From Periplaneta americana (lineage: Eukaryota > Arthropoda > Insecta > Blattodea > Blattidae): a stretch of DNA of 64,000 bases. Location of the stretch: contig NC_091120.1 in assembly GCF_040183065.1 (NCBI RefSeq), forward strand, positions 14,810,708 through 14,874,707, written 5' to 3'. The position numbers were made by a program, and so were the translations under genes. The notes under the pieces were generated by a model. The model was not told where the DNA came from and did not search any database. It saw nothing but the letters and a program-made list of their open reading frames with translations. Positions 1 through 11,706 of the stretch are shown in pieces; position 1 is the first letter of the stretch, and each line of letters starts with the position of its first letter.

Positions 1-1186
1 GGAACAGAGAAGAAAGTGTTAAGTGTAAGAAGATAGGGTAAGAGTGGAATAAGATAGACTATCAAACAATGAAGACAAAAATGTGAAGTGAAGTGAGAGA
101 GAAATTGCAAGTGTAATTAAGTGAATTAGGTGTTTCAATTTTTCAATGTTATGGGTTGGGAGTAGTATCAGGGGTACTACAACTGTAGGAGTATTATAGA
201 AATAAATATATGGAAAGAGATAATAAAATAGGAAATTTAGGAGTGAAGCGAAAAGAAAGAGATAAATATGTAAATAAACAGAGGATAGAAAAAAAAGTGA
301 TGTAAGAGTTGTAAATAAGAGTAAACAGAAAAGTCAGCAAGTAATGTAGGAGAAAATAGCTGGAAAACAATGATTAAAAGTAGGTAGGATTTGAGGATAG
401 AGAAGAAAATAAATAACGCAAATTATTAAGGAAGGAATATGCAATATTTAATAGGTGAGCGAGAAATGGAAGGGAGACAGTCTAGGTAAGAGGGAGAGAA
501 TAGAAGAGATAGAGGGGAAAGGACATATAGCAATTCAGTCATAACAGAACATTAGAAAGTAATCAAGAAATTCTCGGCAAAGAATACATTAATAGAAAAG
601 AGTTACATGTATTAAAGGGATGGTGGATCGAAAAACAGAAATGTGAAGGTCCACCATAACTGTGAATTGTAAAGTTGACTGACAAATATCATATCATATA
701 TCATGCTATCCTACTTGCACTTTCTTCCATAATTTGTTTACTCACATCATGGTATGTTACAAAATGTTTTCACTATTTCTAAAGCAGTAACAACGTCATT
801 AAAGGACACAAGATTGTTGGAGGCAAGCATGAGCAGCTTCGAATTTTTATGAATTTCATTCAAAATGGGTCGCATCTTGACATTGCACACATGCTGTATT
901 TTCACGGCAAACCTAATTTCGAGAAAAATTGATTTAGAGTGTATAAATGATATTTCGCATATGTTGGAGTTTAAAATATGATCATATAAGTGTAATAAAC
1001 GAAAAACATACAACCAAAATCAATTAATCTGGAAAGTATTGGAATTTTAAGGGTGAAAAATGTTTAGGTGCAAAAAATACTAAAGAAGTTTCACTGTACA
1101 TGCTTGTACTAGGACAATATTTCCAGTCTCATAAAACAAGCAAAGAAGTTCATATACCATTTGCTTGTAACAGGGGACAAAAGCCA
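1..1186. other. No gene seen; presumed intron upstream of the first visible exon
   Basis: The first 600 bases are strongly purine-rich (A and G) without a convincing reading frame. An 88-codon open frame on the minus strand (747-1013) has no recognisable motif. Because the exon at 1594 opens with a splice acceptor, this stretch is most simply the intron before it. Confidence 0.5.
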
Positions 1187-1188
1187 CT

Positions 1189-1340
1189 GGCTTAGCTCAG
1201 TTGACTAAGGCGCTTGCCTGCCGATCCAGAGGATTTGATCCTCACTTGGACTCATACCTGGTTGGGTTTTTCCGAGGTTATAAATAGCCTAGTAGTGGAT
1301 ACAGCATCGTAAATAACCAATTAAAAGGGAGGGGGGGACA
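1189..1340 (+). repeat. tRNA-derived SINE, short copy
   Basis: It opens with a tRNA-like A box (TTAGCTCAGTTGACTAAGG) and B box (GGATTTGATCCTC), followed by a body ending in the shared tail TCGTAAATAACCAA. The same head and tail occur in the copy at 6913-7719 and, reversed, near 36170-36350. It lacks the middle of the longer copies, so it is internally deleted. It is not a functional tRNA because the acceptor stem does not close. Confidence 0.8.
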
Positions 1341-1593
1341 GAACAGCTCTTGACTCTTAAACTAACCAGAATTAAGATTGATCAAAAACAGTACAAGTTT
1401 CTGTAAGCTAAACATAATTTAAAATATTTAGAAGTTAAGTCCATGAGAGGTGAATCTCTTAATCCTAAGGTGATTATCAGCCTTTGTGAAGAACCCGTAA
1501 TGATTTAACATATTTCAGTTTGTTGGATGACATAGCACTGTATTTTTAATGATTGAGTAACAATATTTCTAATTATTTGTCCTCTTTTTGCAG

Positions 1594-4500
1594 AAAATTC
1601 CAGAGAGTTTTAATTTTAAATCTGAAGAAAGGAAGAAAGAGTTGAGGGTTTCACCTATTGAAAAGGTGAACAGAAATAAGACTCCATCTAGTAAGGGCAG
1701 AAGAGGACGCAGTCTTGTTTCTAAACAGCCTAGTTCCCCTAAACTTGAAGATACAATTAATGTCTCTGGGATTGTGGAACTATTGGAGTCTCCAACATCA
1801 ATACCGTCCTCTAAGAAAGTACCTGTCACACCTTCCAGTGAAACTAAGCAGAAGAATTCTTCAAAGATAAGCCCTATTTTATTGTTAGAGAGAATATCTA
1901 CTCCTCGAAAGTCCCGCAGTTCAGAATTACAAAACCTCAGTTCCCACAGAAATACACGTAGAAAGAATATGCATACTTCATTCTTGAAAAGTGCAACAGA
2001 AGATACTGATGAAAATATTGAAGAAGCAGAAAAATCTGGAACCCTTATTATAACGCCCATCTCTGGGAGAATGTCAGCGAGAAAGTTGCAGAATAGGAAA
2101 TCAGTAATACGTACTCCTCTGTCTCCCTCTGGCCCATCAAATGTAAAGAAATTATCATCTACACCTAGATCAGCTACTTCCAGAGTATCATTTGTAGCTA
2201 CCCCACAATCTGGTAGAAAACTAAGATATTCAAGTCGTGGAAGTCAATCTCCAAAATCTCCTGTTATTGATGTTAGCCGAATGTCACGGTCATCGCTAAA
2301 ACTTGGTGATAAAATAAAGTTGAATCGTTCCTTAACCACACCGTCTTCAGTAAGAAAGTCGAAAGGATCAGCTGCGAAGATTGAACAAATGTCTGGCCAG
2401 CTTACACCATTGAGACATTCACCAGGAATTGAAGATATAAATATGTTTGTTTCCCATTCTGGCAGATCTAATGTCTCAGTTAGTACCAGAATATCCAAGG
2501 GTTCGGCAGTTGTGTCACCTAAAGATAATTCTAGCTTCATTGACTCTAATGACACTTCATTGTCTTCAAGAAAAAGACAGTCAACTACACCACCTTCAGT
2601 AAGAAGGTCAAGGAGTTCAGTAGGATCAGCTGTGAAGAATGAACCAGAATTTGGTCTGTTCACACCAAAAAGAAGTTCATCAGTAGGAGATACAAGTAGA
2701 TCAGTTTCTCCTTTAAGCAGATCAGGTCTCTCAGCCAGTACCAGAAAATCCAAGGGTTCGGCAATTGTGTCACCTAAAGATAATTCTACCTTCATTGACT
2801 TTAAAGATGATTCATTGTCTCCAAGAAGAGGACAGACAACCACACCATCTTCAGTAAGGCGGTCGAGTAGTTCAGTAGGATCAGCTGTGAAGAATGACAC
2901 ACCAAAGAGAAATTCATCAGGAGGAGATACAAGTAGATCAGTTTCTCCTTTAAGCAGATCAGGTCTCTCAGCCAGTACCAGAAAATCCAAGGGTTCGGCA
3001 ATTGTGTCACCTAAAGATAATTCTACCTTCATTGACTTTAAAGATGATTCATTGTCTCCAAGAAGAGGACAGACAACCACACCACCTTCAGTAAGAAGGT
3101 CGAGTAGTTCAGTAGGATCAGCTGTGAAGAATGACTCACCAAAGAGAAATTCATCAGGAGGAGATACAAGTAGATCAGTTTCTCCTTTAAGCAGATCAGG
3201 TCTCTCAGCCAGTACCAGAAAATCCAAGGGTTCGGCAATTGTGTCACCTAAAGATAATTCTACCTTCATTGACTTTAAAGATGATTCATTGTCTCCAAGA
3301 AGAGGACAGACAACCACACCATCTTCAGTAAGGCGGTCGAGTAGTTCAGTAGGATCAGCTGTGAAGAATGACACACCAAAGAGAAATTCATCAGGAGGAG
3401 ATACAAGTAGATCAGTTTCTCCTTTAAGCAGATCAGGTCTCTCAACCAGTACCAGAAAATCCAAGGGTTCGGCAATTGTGTCACCTAAAGATAATTCTAC
3501 CTTCATTGACTTTAAAGATGATTCATTGTCTCCAAGAAGAGGACAGACAACCACACCATCTTCAGTAAGGAGGTCGAGTAGTTCAGTAGGATCAGCTGTG
3601 AAGAATGACACACCAAAGAGAAGTTCATCAGGAGGAGATATAAGTAGGTCAGTTTCTCCTTTAAGCAGATCAGGTCTCTCAGCCGCTACCAGAAAATCCA
3701 AGGGTTCGCCAATTGTGTCACCTAAAGATAATTCTACCTTCATTGACTTTAAAGATGATTCATTGTCTCCAAGAAGAGGAGAGACAACCACACCACCTTC
3801 AGTAAGGAGGTCGAGGAGTTCAGTAGGATCAGCTGTGAAGAATGACACACCAAAGAGAAGTTCAACAGGAGGAGATATAAGTAGGTCAGTTTCTCCTTTA
3901 AGCAGATCAGGTCTCTCAGCCACTACCAGAAAATCCAAGGGTTCGCCAATTGTGTCACCTAAAGATAATTCTACCTTCATTGACTTTAAAGATGATTCAT
4001 TGTCTCCAAGAAGAGGAGAGACAACCACACCACCTTCAGTAAGGAGGTCGAGGAGTTCAGTAGGATCAGCTGTGAAGAATGACACACCAAAGAGAAGTTC
4101 ATCAGGAGGAGATATAAGTAGGTCAGTTTTTCCTTTAAGCAGATCAGGTCTCTCAGTTAGTACTAGAAAATCAAAGGGCTCAGCAGTTACATTGCCTGAA
4201 GATAATTCTGCCTTCATTGACTCTAATGACGTTTCATCGTCTTCAAGAGAAGAACAAGTTTATCGTTCATCAACCACACCACCTTCAGAAAGAAGATCGA
4301 GGAGTTCATCAGAAATTGGTGCTAGGAATAGGTCACTTTCTTCTTCAAGCAGAACCAGTGTCTCAGTTCGTACCAGAAAATATGAGCGTTCGCCAGTTCT
4401 GTCACCTAAAGACATTTCATTGTCTCCAAGAACAGGAAAGTTTGATCATTTCTCTACCACACCATCTTCGATGAGAGAATCGAGTTCAACAGGATCAGCT

Positions 4501-6645
4501 GTGAAGAACGAACCAGAACCTGGTTTATTTACACCAAAGAGAAGTCCATTAGGAATTGGAGATGAAAATACGTCAATTTCTCGTTCAAGCAGATCTTCTA
4601 ATGTCTCAGTTAGTACCAGAAAATCTGTAGGTTCAGCAGTTGTGTCACTGAAAGATAATTCTACCTTTATTGATACTAAAGAGGTTTCATTTTCTCCAAA
4701 AACAAGATCTTCAAGAACACCTGTTAGGAATACCAGGAGGTTTTCAAAAATTCAACCATTAAGGTCTTCTGAAAAACTTGAAATAGTAACTGAGAAATCC
4801 TCAATCTCAGGTGAGGCAACCCCAAATTCATTTGTATTACCCAGAAGTGTATTAGCAGGCTCTGCAGCGCGTGACCAGAAACCCTCGTCATCAAAGAAGA
4901 GGGTATCATGGTCTCAGACTCCAAGTTCTTTGAACACAACTTTCGATTTCGATTCTGTTCGAACTCCTCGGATTTCTTTAGAAGATTTTGTATCCCCACT
5001 CTCTTCCGCTAGGAAACGAATCAATGTGAGATTGGAATCCAAAAGTATGAGTGAGAAGAAACCTAAATCTGAGCCACCTTTTAAGAGAAGGCGTTTGAGT
5101 GAGCAAATCAAAGAGGATTCCTTCAGTGACATGAAATCAGAATCAAGTAATGAATCTTTCATTACTTCAGAAGTTCAGAGATGGAAGACAAATTCTCGTC
5201 AAGCCGTTTCATTGAGTGTTGAATATGCAGGTCAAAATGCGTCAATAGTAAAAGAGAATCATGTTGTTAGGAGGAGTTTTAGAAGTGCAATGTCGCCCAA
5301 TAATGTGCGTGGAGCTGAAGTGGTTGTGAAAAGTCTGAGAAGCACAAAATCTCCAAAAAATGACCTTTCAAATGTCCATGGTATAAAGCGTCTTATGAAA
5401 ACACCAAAATCTCCCAAAAATGACCTTTCAAATATTAAAGGTGTAAAACAGCTAATGAAGACACCAAGGAGCCAAAGGTCCCCTAAGAACGATTTGTCTG
5501 ATGTGCATGGGGTAAAACAGATTATGAAGACGCCAAGAGTACAAAAGTCTCCTAAAAATGATCTCACTAATATCCCTGGTGTGAAAAGGCTTATGAATAC
5601 TCCTAGAAGTCAAAAGTCTCCTAAGAATGATCTTTCAGATGTGCGTGGAGTAAAACAACTTTTGGGAACACCAAAAAGTCCAAAGTCTCCTAAGAATGAT
5701 TTGAGTGATGTTCGAGGTGTGGGGAAACTTATGAAGACTCCAAGGAGTCCGAAATCCCCTAAAAATGATTTGAGAGATGTTCGAGGTGTGCGGAAACTTA
5801 TGAAGACACCTAGGAGTCCAAAATCTCCCAGGAATGATCTTTCAGATGTGCGTGGTGTGAAACAACTTTTGGGAACACCAAAAAGTCCAAAGTCTCCTAA
5901 GAATGATTTGAGCGATGTTCGAGGTGTGCGGAAACTTATGAAGACTCCAAGGAGTCCGAAATCCCCTAAAAATGATTTGAGTGATGTTCGAGGTGTGCGG
6001 AAACTTATGAAGACTCCAAGGAGTCCGAAATCCCCTAAAAATGATTTGAGAGAAATTCGGGGTGTGAGGAAACTCATGAAGACACCTAGGAGTCCAAAAT
6101 CTCCTAGGAATGATCTTTCAGATGTGCGTGGTGTGAAACAACTTTTGGGAACACCAAAAAGTCCAAAGTCTCCTAAGAATGATTTGAGTGATGTTCGAGG
6201 TGTGCGGAAACTTATGAAGACTCCAAGGAGTCCGAAATCCCCTAAAAATGATTTGAGAGATGTTCGGGGTGTGAAGAGACTCATGAAAAGTCCAAGAATT
6301 CAGAAGTCTCCCAAGAATGACTTGACAAATGTTGAAGGTGTGAAGGAACTCATGAAGTCCCCTAAAGCTGCAGGGTTATATAAAGATTCTTCCTTAGGTG
6401 GCACAGATGTAAAATCACTTACTTCTCCAAAGAGCCCACAATCTGGACGTCAGACAGCACGAGCTCAGGTAAAGTCCAAGTCTCAAAGAAATGTGACTTC
6501 TCCAGAAAAAGAAGCACCACTTCAGAACTCAAGAACACGCAACAGAAGAGCAAACCTTGCACAACAGAGTCCGAAATCTGAAGCCGCTGTAGCAGAAGGA
6601 AATACGAGCAAAACACTTCTAACTTTAATACCACAGGAAGAAAAG
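1594..6645 (+). CDS. Ki-67-like protein, giant internal exon (partial gene, 5' end outside window)
   Basis: This 5052-base exon runs from acceptor ttttttgCAG (to 1593) to donor AAG|GTGAGT and is phase 0 at both ends (1684 codons). Frame use starts at the acceptor, not at an ATG. The product is rich in Ser, Pro, Lys and Arg with dozens of [ST]P-[KR] sites, as expected of a CDK1 substrate. Layout by exon residue: a degenerate Ki-67-type unit near 52-68 (VSGIVELLESP); RVSF at 197; tandem 79-residue-class repeats about 331-892; KKRVSW near 1103; fifteen short repeats about 1252-1590 with D-[VI]-x-G-[VI]-x-x-L-[ML]-x-[TS]-P. Vertebrate Ki-67 (MKI67) repeats centre on DLAG-x-x-ELF-x-TP and Ki-67 uses RVSF to dock PP1 at mitotic chromosomes. 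Homology is inferred from motif pattern and architecture; the FHA domain expected at the N terminus would lie upstream. Alternative: another repeat-rich chromosomal or cytoskeletal protein. Confidence 0.8.
2584..4269 (+). repeat. Coding tandem repeat, 237-base (79-residue) units
   Basis: Units begin with T-T-P-[SP]-S-V-R-R-S at 2584, 2836, 3073, 3310, 3547, 3784 and 4021. The five intervals from 2836 to 4021 are exactly 237 bases and the copies are near identical; the first unit (252 bases) and the last (249 bases) are longer variants, and degenerate relatives flank the block on both sides. Each unit carries SAVKN, PKR-[NS]-SS, SRSVSPLSRSGLS and SPKDNSTFIDFKDDSLSPR. Near identity at the base level indicates recent unequal exchange or gene conversion. 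The unit length matches no domain I recognise. Confidence 0.95.
5347..6366 (+). repeat. Fifteen K167R-like short repeats in the Ki-67-like exon
   Basis: Fifteen units of 20 or 23 residues (mostly 69 bases) follow the pattern SPKNDLSDVRGVRKLMKTPR. The third-position pair alternates between KQLLGTP (units 5, 8 and 12) and RKLMKTP-type units, giving a higher-order period of three to four units. Outer units (1-4, 14 and 15) are more diverged, as expected when homogenisation acts on the middle of an array. The invariant core D-[VI]-x-G-[VI]-x-x-[LI]-[ML]-x-[TS]-P lines up with the vertebrate Ki-67 repeat core. Confidence 0.9.
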
Positions 6646-6912
6646 GTGAGTACTATCTATACTTGTTATTAGGATTACATATTGGGGTCACATAGTTTCT
6701 GTGAACTAATGTGTATAGCAATAAACTAGTTTGTTTTTTCGTTGTATAATAAATGCAGTTCAGTTTCTGATACAACTGCTGTTTATAAAACTGGGGGTTG
6801 GGGGGGGGGGAATCCTAATTTATTTAGCTGCTAGATAATTTTGAAGTTAATGGATTTAAGTTGACAAAACTTTTGGGCTGTGATTTTTTATGACTTCAAA
6901 TTATCATTTTAG

Positions 6913-7719
6913 CCATTGGTGTAGCTCAGTCGGCTGAGGCGCTTGCCTGCTGGTCTGGACATGGGTTTGATTCCCGCTTGAGCTGATTGCCTGGTTTTGT
7001 TTTTTCTGAAGTTTTCCCCAATCGTGAAGCGAATCATGTAATCTGTGGGGAATCTCGGCCTCATCTCGCTATCACAAATTCCATAGATATTAAATAACCT
7101 AATACAGTAGAACCTCTATTATCTGAGATAATTAAGGGGGTGGGCTGAACGGTTAATCGGATAATCCATACCATAACCGATTTTCGTAAATTCAGTGAAT
7201 AATATTACACTTTGGTAATTTCCTCTATGGCCTTATATTTAACACGCTAGGTAATGGATCACAAGTTCACTAATTTAAGTCTCGTCAACGATAGGTCTTT
7301 AAGGGACAAGAGAACTTGTAATGCTGCCTGTGGAAAGATATGAATAGTGGAGGTCTCGTATTGTAGATTTACGTTCTTTATACAGTCCAAACTCGCGTTC
7401 TTTTGCGAGATGAGTCACAGTTCCTCTTTCCCGAAAACACACAATTATTTATGCTTTTTTTTTCTCGATACTTAACACAACAACATTTCTTTTGACACCG
7501 TAGAAGAAATTTTATATAGAAGTTACACAGTACCACAATTCGAACAATACATCATACTGTGTAAGGGAAAAGGCTTGTAATAACACTATTTAGAAAAAAT
7601 AACGTGCTAATACAATGTACAGTACTTCATATATTTCTGCAGGAAAAAAGCAAGAGAAAGACTGACGGATAATCGGGGTTCTACTGTAGTTGATAAGAGT
7701 CGTTAAATAACCAACTGAA
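6913..7719 (+). repeat. tRNA-derived SINE, full length but split by a MITE
   Basis: The tRNA-like head (GTAGCTCAGTCGGCTGAGG and GGGTTTGATTCCCG) starts at about 6915 and runs to 7104. It is interrupted by the element at 7105-7686 and resumes with the family tail GTCGTTAAATAACCAACTG and an A-rich end. Possible imperfect target duplications are TTATCATTTT before and TTATTATTTT after. It lies in intron 1 of the Ki-67-like gene. Confidence 0.85.
7105..7686. mobile_element. Pogo/Tigger-type MITE inserted in the SINE
   Basis: Terminal inverted repeats CAGTAGAACCTCTATTATC and GATAATCGGGGTTCTACTG flank 582 bases, with TA at 7103-7104 and again at 7687-7688. Removing the element and one TA restores a continuous SINE. 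CAGT termini, a TA target and the GATAATC theme match pogo/Tigger relatives. No transposase frame is present. Confidence 0.85.
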
Positions 7720-7844
7720 AAAATTATTATTTTCATCAAAAGAATTCATCCAATGGCTTCAGATAGTCACGGTTAATGCTTTGTGATGTAATGCCATTTG
7801 TTCACTGACAATCTGGAAAAAGTGCTTATACATTTGAGTCATAA

Positions 7845-8072
7845 TATCCTCTACCGTGACAATGCATCATCCTGCAGTGTGTGACAGGGGACTTTGCTAT
7901 CTCTTCAGGTGTGAATTTAATGATTCATCCACCCTACAGTCCTGATCTGAACTGAAACTATGATTGAGGCTTCAACAAACTGGTGTCTGAAGTGTCTCTA
8001 TAAAAGTTGGTGCAGTGCTTTGCTGACTGGTTCCGCCAAATGGACGAGTGCATTAGATTTACGGGGAAGTAT
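7845..8072 (+). pseudogene. Decayed mariner transposase fragment
   Basis: Reading across several frameshifts and stops shows DNASCHTA (second catalytic Asp region), then a piece with the sense of PYSPDL, and finally WFRQMDECIRFTGKYFEKQ and a stop. The latter matches the typical C-terminal end of mariner transposases. Inverted repeats are no longer visible, and the family differs from the mariner copies at 39894 and 63576. An old fossil in intron 1. Confidence 0.6.
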
Positions 8073-8561
8073 TTTGAGAAGCAATAAAGCCGAATGTAGA
8101 AACAGTTTGTTGCTATACATATCAGTTTGCAGAAACTTTCAGTGTGACCCATAGTAGTAGGAGTGTGATACCTCGGTGATCTTGTGTCTAGTCATACTTG
8201 GAATACTTTCCAGCATATCAATGTATGGTAATTAATTTTGACTTTGAAAAAGAACCTAACATTTGCATATCTTCATAAGGTTTGGCTGTATTTGTTCAGA
8301 GACTTGAATGTACCTTAAAATGTCTGAGAAAAGCAAACAGTGTTTGTGCTGGTTAGTTGAGAAAGTGAAGTTGCTATTGCCTCTGAATTAAAATTTGAAA
8401 ATAGCATTTCTCCTATTTGTTTTGTTGTTGAAATGTCTAGACGTTTGGCAATGAAGCCATTAGTCATCTTGCACTCCTATATTTTTTAGGTATAGAATAT
8501 TCTTTTTGTAGAGTTCTACATTCCTAACACAAGAGAAAATTTACTTATAAGAGAAAATCCA

Positions 8562-9462
8562 TTGGAATTATTGCAACCTACCTTCAGTTTGGAATTAACA
8601 GAGGAAATAAGTAAATCAGACACACCAAAAGAAATGCAAAAACTTCTAGCACTGGAAACGATCAATACTAGATACCCTACAGAAGAAGGGCTACACATAC
8701 ATACTGATGGATCAACCACAGAAAACCTTACTGGAGCTGGAGTTACATGTACACATTTTTCCTTTTATCATTCTGTTGGCAGAGACACAACAAATTATGA
8801 TGGTGAAATAGAGGCTATACACATTGCTCTCCGACAATTATTAAATCTTCCCTTAAATAAATATAACAAGACAGTAATTCTTTCAGATTCTAAAGCTGCA
8901 ATTCAGGGAATATGTTCCAATGCTACAAAGAAGTCAACAAAAATTAGAGAATGCTACAAAATGTTAACACAACTCCAAAAAGTTAATAAGATTGTCCGTC
9001 TCCAATGGATTCCAGCACACTGTGGAGTCATGGGGAATGAAGCCGCAGACACACTTGCCAAGAAAGGCACAACAATAAAACAAAAATCTAAACTTAATTT
9101 CTCATATTCCTCAATAAAATGCTTTATCACTACAAAATTTTCTCATTCATATGTACAAGAAATAGAATCAAATGCTAAAGACAAAAAATGGATTACACTA
9201 CTTTCCAACCCAGATATAATCTCCCAGAGACCAAGGAAAACAGCAGTTGCAGCCTTCAGACTATTGACAAATCATGACTGTCTAGCAAGTCATCTCTACA
9301 GAATAGGTATCTCAGCTTCACCAATATGTGTCCTGTGTAACGATCCAGCAGAAATGAATGAAGACCTGTGAAGCATTAAGATCAGAAGAAACTACAGTTC
9401 AAAAGTATTGGAAAGCACGACTGCTAATGGCTTCATTGCCAAATGCAAGGCACTAGACAACA
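8562..9462 (+). pseudogene. RNase H domain and 3' end of a non-LTR retrotransposon
   Basis: The frame 8562-9371 carries an RNase H fold with its acidic residues in order: HTDGS, YDGEIEA, LSDSKAA and GNEAAD. A following RLLTNH and CVLC half zinc-binding motif is usual for LINE ORF2 C-termini. A stop at 9369 is bypassed by a +1 shift, after which CEALRSEETTVQKYWKARL continues to the natural end MASLPNARH. The reverse transcriptase is missing (5' truncation). Short copies of the same 3' end lie reversed at about 8434-8480 and forward at 29070-29115. RNase H-bearing LINEs include the I, R1 and Jockey groups; I cannot choose. Confidence 0.85.
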
Positions 9463-10229
9463 ACATTTTCCTAAATGTTCTAAGTTTATGGGTTCATTTG
9501 AATTGCATACACACAAAAGGGAGAGTTAAGTATTCCAGTCCTGTGTAGATGTTCTGCCAGACAGTCATGGCCAGTAATTAGTCAGTACATTGCAACTGTA
9601 TATTTTTTTCGTATTTGAGGAACAATTCCTGGATTATATATAAGAATTTGTCACTTCTTGCCTTTAGCATTGTTTTTTCAGTTTTGCATGTACATTGATT
9701 GAAATTTTCTCTTGATTAGTAGTTTTACAGAATAGTAGGATAAATTTCGTTGAGTTTTTTTAAAGAATTTCTGTGCCTTTCTTAGTCTGTGGATTCATTT
9801 CCAATCAAACCACAATGTGATGGGATCCACTAAAGAATAATGTTTTGTTTTAATTTTCTTAGATGGTATATCATTTTACTGCATTCGTGTCTTTGTTGTG
9901 ATTTATATTTTGATATGGTTATATTGCAGATATTTTGTCTAAATTACAATATGGGGTGATAATGCTTGGTTTTTGATGGAAGATACTTTTATGAACAAAA
10001 CTCGCTTAGACTTAAGTAATTTTAATCAAAAGAAATTCCAAGTGTTTTTCTCGTTCTCCCAATGCACACCTTAGCTAGATTGTAAATTCTGAACCCTATA
10101 TATGACAATACTTCGTAATTGCACTTTAACCTGTGAAGTGTTTGTATGGAATTGTATTCTTTTAGTTATAGTTGAAATTTGCTTTAGTTATCAAAAAAAA
10201 TGAATGCATGACACTGTATTTAACATATA
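9463..10229. other. Intron sequence, nothing recognised
   Basis: AT-rich sequence between the LINE fossil and the Harbinger-like element, inside intron 1 of the Ki-67-like gene. No repeat boundary, reading frame or RNA gene could be supported. Confidence 0.4.
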
Positions 10230-11055
10230 GGCCCGGTTTCTTCAGCCTTTGTTATAATGCACCTAACATAGCGTTAATTAACTATAAGTTAAAAGTATGA
10301 ATTGCTGTTAAAAATATTGCGTTTCTTCGACTTTACATTTCACATTTTAACATTCTGTTTGTTAACTCTCTGTTAGGACCAGAGATTCTAGAGTTTAACC
10401 ATAACCTATAACCAAATATAGGCTCACTTCTGTTTTCTGAACTCTGACAATTGCGATTCTCGCTTGTTTTCGCTGTTTGATTCAGAGAGAATAGAAGTCT
10501 TTCTATTCTCTCAGGTTTGATTTCTGCTTCTTTCCTCGTCTGTATCACAATAGCGTGGAGCGGCATATTGGTATTGCTGTTATGAAATGGAAAACACTGG
10601 AACAAAAAGAAATGTTGGGACTAATTTCTCTTCTTTCGAAAGAAATCTTCTGCTGGAAATTATTTCCCAGTATAAACCAATTAATGAGAATAAACAAATG
10701 GATCTAAGTTGAAAGCGAAAAGTGAGGCTTGGAGAAAATAGCCTATACCTTTGTATGAACTTCTGGTCCGTCAAATCACAGAAATCATCCCCTCTGTTTA
10801 TATATTCATGGATATCATTTTCTAAATAATGCAGATATATAAGTTCAGCATCTAACGCACCAGCCATATTGGATACTTCTATGCTAACAGAGAGTTAAAT
10901 GATTGAACTGCATGAAATTGGGCAGTTAAATTAACATAGGTTTTAACAGCCTGTTTGTACTAACAGCAGTTGAAGAAATGCTTCAACTGTTAAGTTTACA
11001 GTTAAAATGGAATAACACACTGTTATAATTTAACAAAGGTTGAAGAAACCGGGCC
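10230..11055 (-). mobile_element. PIF/Harbinger-like non-autonomous element
   Basis: Inverted repeats GGCCCGGTTTCTTCAGCC and its complement at the right end bound 826 bases. Flanks are ATA (left) and TTA (right), an eroded version of the TWA target typical of Harbinger. On the minus strand, 10867 to about 10750 encodes a fragment ending in DLTDQKFIQRYRLF, matching the N-terminal region of Harbinger nucleases where a helix precedes the DDE domain. The rest of the transposase and the Myb-like partner are absent. Internal A+T-rich repeats of the TTAACT type lie near both ends. Confidence 0.7.
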
Positions 11056-11059
11056 TTAG

Positions 11060-11706
11060 TATGGTCGTGGTTGAGACTTTGGAAGTAGATACCTTTGAGA
11101 ATTTTTTTGTGGCAGAACTCTTAGCTTGCTACTTTTTTTTTTTTTTAATTGGTGGCACTTTATATGCCTGTTACAATAAGTTCCAGGTCTCTTATGGACC
11201 CTTGCCTTTCGCAGTCGTATGGAGAAATATGATTATGTTACATTGATGTTTTCATCTTCCTTAGCTTGCTACATATTATTTCCCCTGACTACAAATGTGG
11301 CTCATAGATGTCGCTAATGTCAAGGAGCATAGATCAGAGACTAGCCAGAGTGCACCACAGACAGTGGTTCTACATTACACTTGTAATGAAATTATGATGA
11401 TGTAAAATTATTAAGATGTAACAGGGGAAGTGGAGTATCCAAAGAAAACCTTGTGTTGCCTGGATCACTGGCTTACACAACACAAATTGTGTGATTCATG
11501 GTTTGTTTTATATAAAAAAAAATAATTTTTGTCGCTAGTGTATATTGTTACCTTGTGGTATCTCCCCTTCCCTTTTAAAAGAGTTGGCACATTTAATTTT
11601 CATTTTGTGTTGTAAATGGCAGATAGATGCGAGAGTTATGAAAAATTTAAAGGAACAATGTAATGCTTAAAGTAAAGATATTTTTCGCATCATCTTAATT
11701 TTGTTT
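11060..11706. other. Intron, with a T-rich repeat shared with 26070-26150
   Basis: The stretch around 11130-11215 (T run, then CAATAAGTTCCAGGTCTCT) recurs near 26070-26140 (T run, then AGTACCAGGTCTCTTTGGAC). This suggests a retroposed repeat whose poly(A) reads on the minus strand. Nothing else was recognised. Confidence 0.4.

Noticed and set aside
747-1013. 88-codon minus-strand frame
   Set aside because: No start context, no recognisable domain and no splice support; may be a very old transposase remnant but cannot be shown.
2244-4217. 657-codon open frame on the minus strand
   Set aside because: It is the exact antisense of the 79-residue repeats of the Ki-67-like exon; repetition and the period (a multiple of three) keep it open. 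No family resemblance and no splice logic.
5610-6284. 224-codon minus-strand frame
   Set aside because: Antisense of the short K167R-like repeats; same artefact.
6913-6985. Possible tRNA gene (A and B boxes)
   Set aside because: The acceptor and anticodon stems do not fold, and the sequence continues into a conserved SINE body; the same holds for 1189, 32450-32523 and 36300-36350.
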